Shown here one piece after another: positions 42,620 to 51,312 of a DNA stretch of 64,000 bases (its first letter is position 1; every line of letters begins with the position of its first letter). Under the pieces are notes generated by a model. It was not told where the DNA came from. It did no database searches and was given only the letters and a program-made list of their open reading frames with translations. Position numbers and translations under genes: made by a program. Location: positions 62,001 to 126,000 of the forward strand of contig CANRTU010000002.1 of NCBI GenBank assembly GCA_947642745.1, given 5' to 3'. The stretch is from an uncultured Eubacterium sp. (GTDB taxonomy: Bacteria > Bacillota > Clostridia > Lachnospirales > Lachnospiraceae).

Positions 42620-43903
42620 TTATTCGCCGTCCTTACTCCGGCTTCGGTATACCACGCACACGAACAGCGCCGCCGCCGTAAATACCAGCCACCCGGCAAT
42701 CGTCAGGTTCCATCCCAGTCTTTCCACCATAATTCCAATCGTAAACGTGGATACCGCCGTACCAAGATAAGCCGCTGCGTTCAGAAATCCGGAAACGGAA
42801 GACACTCTGCCTGTTTTTTCAAACCGGAGCGGGAGCATATTTATAAACAGCGTGTTGACCGCCATCATGGACGCTGTAATTACCGCAAACAGCAGCACGG
42901 TAAGTACCAGCGATATCCCGTCCGCTATCCAGAGTCCAAAAAGCGCCGCCGTAGCCGCCGCAAAAAATACCGCCGCCGCTGACATTTCATATTCTTTGCA
43001 CTTACGATACACATATCTGGCCATATAAGCGCCTGTGAGATTCAACAGGGGCAGCACAGTGGTCACCAGTATGGAAAAAGCCGGCGTGGTATAAAAGGTC
43101 TCCGTAATGTATGTAGGCACCCATGTAGTTACACCGTCTTTTAACATTCCGTGGATCACCACCGGAAACAGCACTGCCGCAAGTCCGCTGCCACAAAAAA
43201 TAGCCAGAAAACCCCCACTGTGTCCGGCATCCGCCCGGGCGGCTGTTTCTGCCGCCGGTTTTTGCGATGTCTGTCCACCAGCGGACAGATCTTCTTTTTC
43301 CGGATTTTTTTCCGCTCTTTGTTCTACTTTACGAAATCCGGTATGCCAGACTGCCGCCATAAGCGCCAGACAGGCTGACGCCGCCATAAATACCGCTTTC
43401 CATCCTGCCAGCCACATAACGCCGGCCGCAATAAGATAGGACGCAAAGGTACCGGCCACCTGCGACGACACAATGTCGATACAGTATTTCATTTTCCGCT
43501 CTTTGTCCAGCATTTCGGCAAATATCCGGATCACCGGCGGCCAGATCATTGCCTGCGCATAGCCGTTGACACCCCATATCACGGCCATGACAAAAAACGT
43601 TTCCACAAACCCCATCAGCAGATTCATGACAGCCGCCACTGACAATCCGGTAAAAATCATACGCCCGGGGTGCATACGGTCTCCCAGTATTCCGTTGCAC
43701 AGCTGACCGGCGCCGTATGCGAAAAAATAAACCATACTGATAAAACCTGCCTGGCTTTTGGCCAGTATCCCCTCACGGATCATCTGCGTCATTGCGGACG
43801 AATAATTCAGCCGCCCGATATAAGAGGTAAAATATGCCGCCCAACATAGTACAAACAATCCAAGCGCTGTCCGGTGATCGTTTATTTTTCCCAGCTTTCC
43901 CAT
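42620..43903 (-). CDS. OPA-like MFS transporter
   Basis: A 427-residue major facilitator with about twelve membrane segments and a disordered loop at about 195-225. The N-terminus (CWAAYFTSYIGRLNYSSAM) is typical of organophosphate:phosphate antiporters such as GlpT and UhpT. It is last in the GH2/phosphodiesterase/ABC operon. A sugar-phosphate or glycerol-phosphate substrate is inferred. The start follows GGAGGG; the earlier in-frame start lacks a good ribosome site. Confidence 0.8.
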   Translation of the reverse strand: MGKLGKINDHRTALGLFVLCWAAYFTSYIGRLNYSSAMTQMIREGILAKSQAGFISMVYFFAYGAGQLCNGILGDRMHPGRMIFTGLSVAAVMNLLMGFVETFFVMAVIWGVNGYAQAMIWPPVIRIFAEMLDKERKMKYCIDIVSSQVAGTFASYLIAAGVMWLAGWKAVFMAASACLALMAAVWHTGFRKVEQRAEKNPEKEDLSAGGQTSQKPAAETAARADAGHSGGFLAIFCGSGLAAVLFPVVIHGMLKDGVTTWVPTYITETFYTTPAFSILVTTVLPLLNLTGAYMARYVYRKCKEYEMSAAAVFFAAATAALFGLWIADGISLVLTVLLFAVITASMMAVNTLFINMLPLRFEKTGRVSSVSGFLNAAAYLGTAVSTFTIGIMVERLGWNLTIAGWLVFTAAALFVCVVYRSRSKDGE

Positions 43904-43931
43904 AAACCTGCCCTCCAATACCATCCAGAAA

Positions 43932-44945
43932 CTATCTGAGTTCCAGAATGTCCTTCTCCGATACCGACAGATATACCATATCTCCCGCTTTCATCCTGCC
44001 CTGCGGGGCAAATAACACGTCCGCATTCACTTCCAGTCCGCCGCAGTCCACCGTATAGGCCACCGTCGTCCCCCTTGACATGGCTCCTGTAATCGTACCT
44101 TTCATCTGAAGCTGCGCTCCTTCCGGCTTCATACTTTCTTTTGAAATATGAATAGCTTCCGGACGTACCGCCACAAATTCGCTGCCACAACGGACCCCTG
44201 CTGTCTCCTGCACCGCCTCTGCCTGCAGGATATTGTAATGTCCGATAAAGTTGGCCGCAAACTTTGTCTCCGGATACGCATAAATCTGCTCCGGTGATCC
44301 GGACTGTTCAATCAGTCCTTCGTGGAAAAGATGAATCGTATCCGACATAACCATGGCCTCCTCCTGGTCATGGGTGACAAAGATTGTCGTAATTCCCAGT
44401 TTCTGCTGGATTCTGCGGATCTCAATCTGCAGATTACGCCGTAGCAGGGCGTCAATGGCGCTTAACGGCTCGTCCAGAAGCAGTACCCCGGGCTCCATAA
44501 CAATGGCCCTTGCCAGGGCAACCCTTTGCTGCTGGCCGCCGGAAAGCTGGGACGGATACTGGTTGATCTTTTCCGAAAGCCCTACGATTTCCAGCACTTC
44601 TTTTACTTTATCTTCTATATACTGTTTTTCTTTTTTCTGGATCTGGAGACCGAACGCCACATTCTGGCGGACTGTCATATTCGGAAACAGGCTGTACTGC
44701 TGGAATACCATGCCGATTTTCCTCTGTTTTGGCGTAAAATCCGTAATGTTCGTGCCATTTAAATATATTTCGCCTTCGCTGACTGTCTCAAGGCCGGAAA
44801 AACAACGTAAAAGCGTACTCTTTCCACATCCGGACGGCCCTAACAGCGTCACAAATTCACCCTGTTCAATATTCAGGCTGATGCCCTTTAAGACATGCAC
44901 ATCGCCAAAACGTTTATGGATATTTCTAAATTCGATATATGACAT
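43932..44945 (-). CDS. ABC importer ATP-binding protein (spermidine/iron/phosphonate class)
   Basis: A 337-residue ATPase. Walker A is GPSGCGKSTLL, the signature LSGGQQQRVALARA, Walker B VLLLDEPLSAID, and the H loop TIFVTHDQEEA. The C-terminal TOBE-like domain (about 240-337) with VAVRPEAIHI is found in importers for 2-aminoethylphosphonate, iron, polyamines and similar solutes. AGGTG precedes the ATG at 44945. Fifth of the importer genes in order of transcription. Confidence 0.9.
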   Translation of the reverse strand: MSYIEFRNIHKRFGDVHVLKGISLNIEQGEFVTLLGPSGCGKSTLLRCFSGLETVSEGEIYLNGTNITDFTPKQRKIGMVFQQYSLFPNMTVRQNVAFGLQIQKKEKQYIEDKVKEVLEIVGLSEKINQYPSQLSGGQQQRVALARAIVMEPGVLLLDEPLSAIDALLRRNLQIEIRRIQQKLGITTIFVTHDQEEAMVMSDTIHLFHEGLIEQSGSPEQIYAYPETKFAANFIGHYNILQAEAVQETAGVRCGSEFVAVRPEAIHISKESMKPEGAQLQMKGTITGAMSRGTTVAYTVDCGGLEVNADVLFAPQGRMKAGDMVYLSVSEKDILELR

Positions 44946-44950
44946 ACGCT

Positions 44951-45736
44951 TCACCTAACCCTTTTCTTATTCTGAAATTTAAAGACTGTCTGCGAAATAA
45001 TAAGTGTGGCTGTAAACATAATAATTACAATTACGCACTGGTACTGAAGCACAATCAGGCGGCTGTTATACAGCAGCATCTGCACCGTTTCATATTTGTT
45101 GCCCGCAATAATTTTAATAATGGCAAAATCACCAAATACCGTAGACAATGCCAGCAGGGAAGATACCAGAATACCGGAAAGCATATTTGGCAGGATAATC
45201 CTGATAAATGCGTACAGCCTGCCGGCGCCCAGAATTTCCGCCGCTTCCAGAAGCTGCCGCACGTTAATGCCATGGAGATTGTTGCGGATACCCTGATATA
45301 CAAAAGGCAGAATGGAAATACTGTATATACATACGAGCATAACCATGCGGCTGGAGAGAATTGTCGGTGTCCCGGCATAAAGCGCCAGCACCGGAATGGC
45401 AATGATTACGCCTTTTAACGAATTTGGAACCATACAGATGGCCTGTATATATTTTTCCAGCTTTGGATAGTACACGACAGACGTATACAGCGCCAGTATG
45501 ACGACGATATTACAGATAATAATCGGCGGAATACTGATAAGTACGCCTTTTAAAATCGCAGGCCACAGTTGCGGTTCTGAAAATGCCTGTCCCCAGTATT
45601 TTAAAGTCCATCCCGCAGGCAGCAATTTGGTCCATCCCACGGTAAAGGAATAGATCAGCGTGGCCACAAACGGAAGCAGCAGAAAAATACCTGTCAGTGT
45701 CAGTACGATATAAGGAAATGTTTTCTTTTTTTTCAT
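44951..45736 (-). CDS. ABC importer permease 2
   Basis: A 261-residue inner-membrane subunit with about six membrane segments. The EAA-type cytoplasmic loop reads LLEAAEILGAGRLYAFIRIILPNMLSG, which contacts the ATPase. Its ATG overlaps the stop of the preceding permease gene (ATGA), a coupled arrangement, and AGGAGG precedes it. With its partner it forms the transmembrane channel. Confidence 0.9.
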   Translation of the reverse strand: MKKKKTFPYIVLTLTGIFLLLPFVATLIYSFTVGWTKLLPAGWTLKYWGQAFSEPQLWPAILKGVLISIPPIIICNIVVILALYTSVVYYPKLEKYIQAICMVPNSLKGVIIAIPVLALYAGTPTILSSRMVMLVCIYSISILPFVYQGIRNNLHGINVRQLLEAAEILGAGRLYAFIRIILPNMLSGILVSSLLALSTVFGDFAIIKIIAGNKYETVQMLLYNSRLIVLQYQCVIVIIMFTATLIISQTVFKFQNKKRVR

Positions 45737-46587
45737 GACCCGCTGCCTCCTTTGTACATCAGTTTTTTAATCAGATTGCATCCCCAGATAACCGCAAGCA
45801 TAATAAGAATCATCCAGATTGCCAGCGTGGAGCCCAGTTCCCGCTGGGGCGTCATTTCACCGGTAAACATGGTCGTAATCTTTACCGGAAGCAGCGGTAT
45901 ACTGGTGGTTACAAGCAGCAGTACTGTGGCGTATGCCGTTATCGCATTGGCAAACAGTAAAGCGAATGTATCCAGAAGGCTTGGCAGCATCACCGGAATA
46001 CCGATTCTGGTCCAGAATTTAAACGGAGTGGCTTCCAGTATTTCAGCCGCTTCCTTCCAGGCCGGACGGATCGCCTGGAATGCGGGAACGAGCATCAGAC
46101 TCCCCAGAGGCAGCTGGAAGTAAATAAACATCAGCATCAGCCCCTGCATGGAATACAGTTTAAATATGCTGGCCAGTTCAAATCCAACGGCCTTTAAGGC
46201 AAGTACAAATATACCTGTATTGCCAAGAATTACCACAAAGGAAAAATATAAAGGCAGTCCCGCAAAGTTCGACACCATATTCAGCAGCGATAACATACGC
46301 CCCTGGCCTTTCCGGCCCAGTTCGTTAACAGAATATGCGATAAAGAAAGAGATTACCAGACCAGCTAATGTGGAAAAGAATGATAGATATAAGCTGTTTT
46401 TCGTAGCAACCTGGTATACAGAGTCAGTAAATATCGTCCTGTAGTTTTCCAGTGTAAACGCTCCTGTCTGCGGCAGTGTAAAGCTGTCCCGTATCATACT
46501 CAGTATAGGCAGAAAGATAAACATTGCAGCCAGTAACAGCAGAGGGAGCATGGTGATCATATTTTTAATTTTAAATTGTTTTTTCAT
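45733..46587 (-). CDS. ABC importer permease 1
   Basis: A 284-residue permease with about six membrane segments. The EAA-type loop is WKEAAEILEATPFKFWTRIGIPVMLPSL. It shares no long similarity with permease 2, so the channel is a heterodimer. It follows the binding-protein gene after a 180-bp spacer with several stem-loops. Confidence 0.9.
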   Translation of the reverse strand: MKKQFKIKNMITMLPLLLLAAMFIFLPILSMIRDSFTLPQTGAFTLENYRTIFTDSVYQVATKNSLYLSFFSTLAGLVISFFIAYSVNELGRKGQGRMLSLLNMVSNFAGLPLYFSFVVILGNTGIFVLALKAVGFELASIFKLYSMQGLMLMFIYFQLPLGSLMLVPAFQAIRPAWKEAAEILEATPFKFWTRIGIPVMLPSLLDTFALLFANAITAYATVLLLVTTSIPLLPVKITTMFTGEMTPQRELGSTLAIWMILIMLAVIWGCNLIKKLMYKGGSGS

Positions 46588-46599
46588 AGCATCCTCCTA

Positions 46600-46760
46600 T
46601 CAGATGCGGCATATCCGGTGGCAGCTGCCGGATGTGGCAGCCGCCGGAGGGTGGTTTTGTAAAAACCAGTCCGCCCCGGCCCCCGGCTCAGAGAGCCGGA
46701 GCGGCACAACAGATATCGTGTGCCGCCACATCTTTTTATGGGCAGTGCGCCGGCGGCGCA
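46600..46760 (-). promoter_or_regulatory. Stem-loop-rich spacer between binding-protein and permease genes
   Basis: Contains hairpins GCGGCACA/TGTGCCGC, CCGGCTC/GAGCCGG and TGCGCC/GGCGCA, plus GGTTTT/AAAACC. Such structures after a binding-protein gene usually protect its mRNA or partly terminate, raising binding protein above permease levels. Confidence 0.5.
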
Positions 46761-46767
46761 TTCCGGA

Positions 46768-47925
46768 TTACTGGACAAGCGGAAGCACTTCCTTCTCCCA
46801 CAGTTCAGCGATTTTCGCACAGGCTTCGTTTAATCCTTCAATATCTGTAATATTTGTACAATTTTCGTAAAGATCATCGCTTAACAGCTTTGACGCAACA
46901 TCTTCTGGCAGAGTCACATTTTCCCTGGTCGGTCTTGCGTAACCTTTTGCCCGGTCGATGGCGCCTTCTTCGCTGCACAGATATTCGATGGCCATTCCTG
47001 CCGCATGGGGATGCGGTGCGTATTTATTCATAATCTGGGCGTATCCATTTGTCACAGAGCCGTCAGACGGAATCGTAATATCCAGTTTCATGTCCGGATT
47101 TTCAGCTATGATATTATCCCTCCAGGCCAGAACAGAATAATCATAATTACCGACACAGCAGACCATTTCGCCGCTGGCAAGCCTTGCGGATGTGGTATCG
47201 CCGGTATCCAGCCTTTCCGCCTGCGCCAGTTCTTTGAAATAGTCAATGCCCGGCTGGACGTCTTCCAGGGAGCCGCCGTTTGCCACCGCACAGGATAATA
47301 CCGCCACCTGGGACGCCGCTCCTCCGAGCACATTCCCCACAGATACCAGGTAATCACCCTCTTTTACTTCCGCCCAGGAAGAAGGACATTTCCCTCCGGT
47401 GGACTCTGTATTTGCGATAAACGCCAAAGACCCGGTATAAGTCATGACCCAGCGTCCTTCCGGATCTTTGGCCCAGTCCGGGAACTGGTCCCAGGAAGAG
47501 GCCTTAAATGTTCCGATCACGTCCTGACGGATTGCTTCCGGCGTCATGGAAAGTCCGATATCTCCCATATCCTTGGTAGGATCGTCTTTTTCCGCCGCAA
47601 ACTGGGACAGCTCCTCGGCGGACGTCATATCCACGTCTCCATGGGAAATACCGTACACATTCTGTACCGCCGCCCAGGAATCTTTCCAGTTTGCCCAGTC
47701 GTCCGGCATACCCACAGACTGTACGTCCCCTTCTTCCTGCGCTTTGGTCACCAGTTCACTCAGTGGCATCTGCGTCCCGTTCAGTTCTACTTTTGCGTCT
47801 TTGTCCACTTTGACTTCTGGCATTGGTTTCTTTTCTTTGTCTTCGCCGCTGCCGCAGCCTGCCAGCGCTGTCACTGCCAGTGCCGCCGCCAGTACCATCC
47901 CCAGTGTTTTTGCTCTTTTTTTCAT
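46768..47925 (-). CDS. ABC importer substrate-binding lipoprotein
   Basis: A 385-residue lipoprotein with signal peptide and lipobox LAGC (Cys24), followed by a linker and a periplasmic-type binding fold (GDIGLSMTPEAI, TYTGSLAFIANTE, NGYAQIMNKYAPHPHAAGMAIEYLCSEEGA). The last stretch is typical of the class that binds iron, polyamines, 2-aminoethylphosphonate or phosphate diesters. The ligand cannot be read from sequence. It follows the phosphodiesterase gene by 151 bp. Confidence 0.87.
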   Translation of the reverse strand: MKKRAKTLGMVLAAALAVTALAGCGSGEDKEKKPMPEVKVDKDAKVELNGTQMPLSELVTKAQEEGDVQSVGMPDDWANWKDSWAAVQNVYGISHGDVDMTSAEELSQFAAEKDDPTKDMGDIGLSMTPEAIRQDVIGTFKASSWDQFPDWAKDPEGRWVMTYTGSLAFIANTESTGGKCPSSWAEVKEGDYLVSVGNVLGGAASQVAVLSCAVANGGSLEDVQPGIDYFKELAQAERLDTGDTTSARLASGEMVCCVGNYDYSVLAWRDNIIAENPDMKLDITIPSDGSVTNGYAQIMNKYAPHPHAAGMAIEYLCSEEGAIDRAKGYARPTRENVTLPEDVASKLLSDDLYENCTNITDIEGLNEACAKIAELWEKEVLPLVQ

Positions 47926-48076
47926 AATAAAACCTCCTCCTGTCCGGATGTTTTATTCATCCGTCCATTGTTTCCCTTTTCTGTTTCCCTCTCCTGTTTC
48001 GTTCCTGTTTTCCACAGACAGCCTGTGCCATCGCTTCCCTGACCCCCTGCCAGATACACACAGTCGCCATCGCGTT

Positions 48077-48901
48077 TCAGTCTGTCAGAAACCAGGTCTC
48101 CAGCCGGCTTTTCATGGATGCCCCGGCTGGAATGCCAAGCAGCCGGCAGAGCAGCGGCGCTATATTAAGCTGTGAGATATACTGCTCTTCAAATCTGCCG
48201 GTTCTGATCCCGTCCGCAAAGATATACAGCGGCACATCCCTCTGCCATTCATCCGTACCCCCGTGAATGCCCAGCGTATTTATGCCATGATCCGCTGTAA
48301 CGACCACCTGGTAACCTTCCCTGCGCCAGGCGCCCATCAGCGCCGCAAGGATATGCCCGGCTTTTGCCACTGCCTCTTCGTATTCCCTGCTTCCGGCGCC
48401 CTTTGCGTGTCCCGCATAGTCAATGGCCATGGAATGGTACATCATAAAATCCGGATTGTATGTGCGCCGGATATACTCGCCGTCCGCAAACAGATGCGTA
48501 TCCGGATATTCATCCTCCCAGTAGAATATACCAGCGTCAATCATTCCTTCCGCCTCTGTCTGTATCCGGTCTTCCATCATCAGAAACGGACTATGGTTAT
48601 ACAGCTCACTGATCCAGTAATAAGCAGCCGCCCCTGTTACTCCCCCATGGCGTCTGCACAGCGAAAATACATTTTCTTCCGAAAGCGTATGCAGCGTTTC
48701 ATTGGCCACAATCCCGTGTACATGGGCAGGAACGCCTGTTAAAAGCGTTGCGTACATGGGAGCGGACAATGACGGAAGATCCCCTTTTACTTTATATTTC
48801 GCTCCTAAACCGCAATCTGTCAGATGTTCCAGGTATCCCAGATTTCTGGTACCCGCTTCATACTGGCAGGCATCCAGCAATACAAATATCGTTTTATTCA
48901 T
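48077..48901 (-). CDS. Alkaline-phosphatase-superfamily phosphodiesterase/phosphonate hydrolase
   Basis: A 274-residue metal hydrolase related to nucleotide pyrophosphatase/PhnA enzymes. Metal ligands appear as Asp10 (FVLLDACQ), the IDYAGH segment, TADHG and a final IHGG. The nucleophile position is Ser46 in PSLSAPMYATLLTG, where NPP and PhnA have Thr. VHGIVANE resembles the following VHGI motif. No signal peptide, so it acts in the cytosol on imported substrate. The start at 48901 has AGGAGG, but with a long 12-base spacer. Substrate class (phosphodiester, phosphonate or phosphate ester) is not determined. Confidence 0.8.
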   Translation of the reverse strand: MNKTIFVLLDACQYEAGTRNLGYLEHLTDCGLGAKYKVKGDLPSLSAPMYATLLTGVPAHVHGIVANETLHTLSEENVFSLCRRHGGVTGAAAYYWISELYNHSPFLMMEDRIQTEAEGMIDAGIFYWEDEYPDTHLFADGEYIRRTYNPDFMMYHSMAIDYAGHAKGAGSREYEEAVAKAGHILAALMGAWRREGYQVVVTADHGINTLGIHGGTDEWQRDVPLYIFADGIRTGRFEEQYISQLNIAPLLCRLLGIPAGASMKSRLETWFLTD

Positions 48902-48957
48902 GATTTCCCGATTCCTCCTTATCCATGCCATCGCAGCCGGATCAGACCGGACGTCTG

Positions 48958-50736
48958 TCAGATCACTATGGAAAAAGCATTGGTGACGGCCCTGCGGCTG
49001 TTGATTTCCCGGATTTTTTCCGGCTCTATTTTAAATTCATGATTTTCATCCAGCAGTCCGTTCTGTTCCTGCTCAATGTCTGAAAGCTGTGTATAGCAGA
49101 ATCCGCAGATGAGATCCGACGCATAGATACTGTCAATCAGACGTTCATACATTCGCAAAAACGATTCTTCGCCGCCGGCTCCGTCATATCCCCAGCCTTC
49201 TTTGTCTGCGCCTTCTGCGGCACATGTAAGATTCACGGCAATCCCCCCGGTTTCCGTAAGCATGACCGGCTGGCCCTCATAAGAAAACCCTTTTGCGAAC
49301 ATCGCTTTTTCCACCAGATCTGAAAGTCCTGCGATACTGCGGATTCCCTGACGGAATTTTTCCTGCTGTGCCCGGTCGTCCTTTGACCCGTGTTTGTAGG
49401 AATGAAAGGCGCAGATGTCATTTTCTGTCAGTTCCCAGCCGTCATTGGCAATTACAAGCCTTGTGCCGTCCATTCCATGGGCCATATGGTACATCGCCCT
49501 GGCGAAATGCTGCTGCTGGCAGTTGTCATATACATGGGAAATGCCCCAGCTTTCATTCATCATATTCCAGACAACTATACATGGATGACTGTAATCTCTT
49601 TGTATCAGCGCATACCATTCACTGGCAAATGCCGCACCCCCCAAAGGTGTGTAATTCCAGAAACTGGCCATGCTTTCCCATACAAGAAATCCGAGGCGGT
49701 CCGCTTCATATAAGAATACCGGATCTTCCGCTTTTTCATGTTTGCGGCATCCATTAAACCCCATAGCTTTTGCTTTTATAATATCCTGCGCATATGCCCT
49801 GCCGTCCGGGGCAGTCATAAGTCCATCCTTCCAGTATCCCTGGTCCAGCAGCAGTTTCTGGTAATATGGCTGGTTGTTCAGGTATACTTTTCCATCCTGT
49901 ACATGTATTTTGCGCATACCGAAATATGACCGGATGGTGTCATGGCAGTCCGGTCCGTCCATAAGAGCCGCTGTCACATCAAACAGATATGGATGCTCCG
50001 GCGACCAGTACCATCCGGTAAAATGAAATGCGCCACGCAGCGCTTTTCCCTGAAATACATCCACGATCATTCTGCCCCGTCTGCCGTTTGCGGATATAGT
50101 TCCTTTAAAAATCCGTTCCGTGTCAAAGCGGATATCCAGACTGATCTGATAACGCTCCGGCGCGGCGTCTGATACCTGGTAAGTAATTTCCACCGTCCCA
50201 TTATCAATATCCGGCGTAAAATGCATCCATTCCAGATGCACCGGATCTACAGGCTCAAGCCACACCGACTGCCAGATACCGCTGGACTGTGTGTACCAGA
50301 TAAACTGGCTTTTCTCCTGCCAGAACTGTTTTCCCCTTGGGATACTTTCATCTGACAGATAATCTTTCACGCATACTTTCAGCGTCTGTGGACCCTCCCG
50401 CAGAAAATCTGTAATGTCAAACGTAAACGGTGTCTGTCCCCCCTGATGACCGCCTGCGCAGTGACCGTTTACCCAGACACTGCACTGATAATCCACAGCG
50501 CCAAAATGCAGCAGAATCCGCTTCCCCTTCCAGTCCGCCGGCACTTCAAACGTCCGTTCATAGACCATTTCATCTGATACCAGCTTTTTATGCAGGCCGC
50601 TCAGCCTGCTCTGCGGTACAAATGGCACCAGAATTTCAGTCGTTTCCCCGCCGCTGCCCTCAGAAAACTGCCAGGTTCCGTTCAGTGTCCGCCACTGCTT
50701 TCGCACAAAATCCGGACGTGGATATTCCTCTCTCAT
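48958..50736 (-). CDS. Glycoside hydrolase family 2 enzyme
   Basis: A 592-residue cytosolic retaining glycosidase (beta-galactosidase, beta-glucuronidase or beta-mannosidase group). The N-terminal jelly roll holds VWVNGHCAGGHQGGQTPF, followed by an immunoglobulin-like domain and the TIM barrel. The acid/base Glu is in WNMMNESWG and the nucleophile Glu in VMLTETGG. No signal peptide. First gene of the phosphodiesterase-transporter operon, 56 bp ahead of the phosphodiesterase gene. Sugar specificity is unknown. Confidence 0.9.
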   Translation of the reverse strand: MREEYPRPDFVRKQWRTLNGTWQFSEGSGGETTEILVPFVPQSRLSGLHKKLVSDEMVYERTFEVPADWKGKRILLHFGAVDYQCSVWVNGHCAGGHQGGQTPFTFDITDFLREGPQTLKVCVKDYLSDESIPRGKQFWQEKSQFIWYTQSSGIWQSVWLEPVDPVHLEWMHFTPDIDNGTVEITYQVSDAAPERYQISLDIRFDTERIFKGTISANGRRGRMIVDVFQGKALRGAFHFTGWYWSPEHPYLFDVTAALMDGPDCHDTIRSYFGMRKIHVQDGKVYLNNQPYYQKLLLDQGYWKDGLMTAPDGRAYAQDIIKAKAMGFNGCRKHEKAEDPVFLYEADRLGFLVWESMASFWNYTPLGGAAFASEWYALIQRDYSHPCIVVWNMMNESWGISHVYDNCQQQHFARAMYHMAHGMDGTRLVIANDGWELTENDICAFHSYKHGSKDDRAQQEKFRQGIRSIAGLSDLVEKAMFAKGFSYEGQPVMLTETGGIAVNLTCAAEGADKEGWGYDGAGGEESFLRMYERLIDSIYASDLICGFCYTQLSDIEQEQNGLLDENHEFKIEPEKIREINSRRAVTNAFSIVI

Positions 50737-50815
50737 ACCTCTCCACCTGTTCCTTTTTATTTTAGTTTTACTGTAGTTTTCATATTGATACAGGATTTTA
50801 CAACTACATTTTTAC

Positions 50816-51130
50816 TGAAATAAATCTGATATTTCCAAAATTATTTACTTCAAAATTAATGAAATTTATAAGTATCCATGTATGTAATTCTATCATCCCC
50901 CATTTCCCCAGAGTGTGGAAATCTGTTTTCCGCTCCCTTTTATGATTCATAATATACGCTACATTTCCAGCAATTGCAACATTTTTTATGCAAAATCACA
51001 ATTTTAGCTTATTTTCACAAATTGTTAACCAGCATTTTGTGCACTTTTTAATGTCTGCTTCATTTACTTCAGCTTTAATGAAATAAATTGTCAACTAGCA
51101 GAATAACATTTACATTTTTATTGAAATATT
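50816..51130. promoter_or_regulatory. Operator sites between the GH2 operon and its regulator
   Basis: The 576-bp gap holds two related 25-bp palindromes: TTTACTTCA-N7-TGAAATTTA (50844-50868) and TTTACTTCA-N7-TGAAATAAA (51063-51087, arms match 8 of 9). Half-sites TGAAATAAA at 50816 and TGAAATATT at 51122 flank them. The second half-site overlaps the regulator's -35 box. Likely binder: the winged-helix protein at 51313. Confidence 0.6.
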
Positions 51131-51149
51131 TTAATATATATATTACAAT
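51121..51149 (+). promoter_or_regulatory. Promoter of the winged-helix regulator
   Basis: TTGAAA (51121-51126), 17 bp, TACAAT (51144-51149), about 160 bp before the start codon. Operator-like half-site overlaps the -35. Confidence 0.5.
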
Positions 51150-51312
51150 GAATATGAAATCAAAACAGGTTTCAGTCTGCCGCAGCTGACGGTCAGGGAA
51201 ATTACGCGAAAGACAGCCAGAGACAACCAGCTTCTGGCAGTATATATAACATAAAAATAAAGGAATTACGATAAAAGACTGACAAATAACCGAAACAGAA
51301 AGGAAAAAGAAC

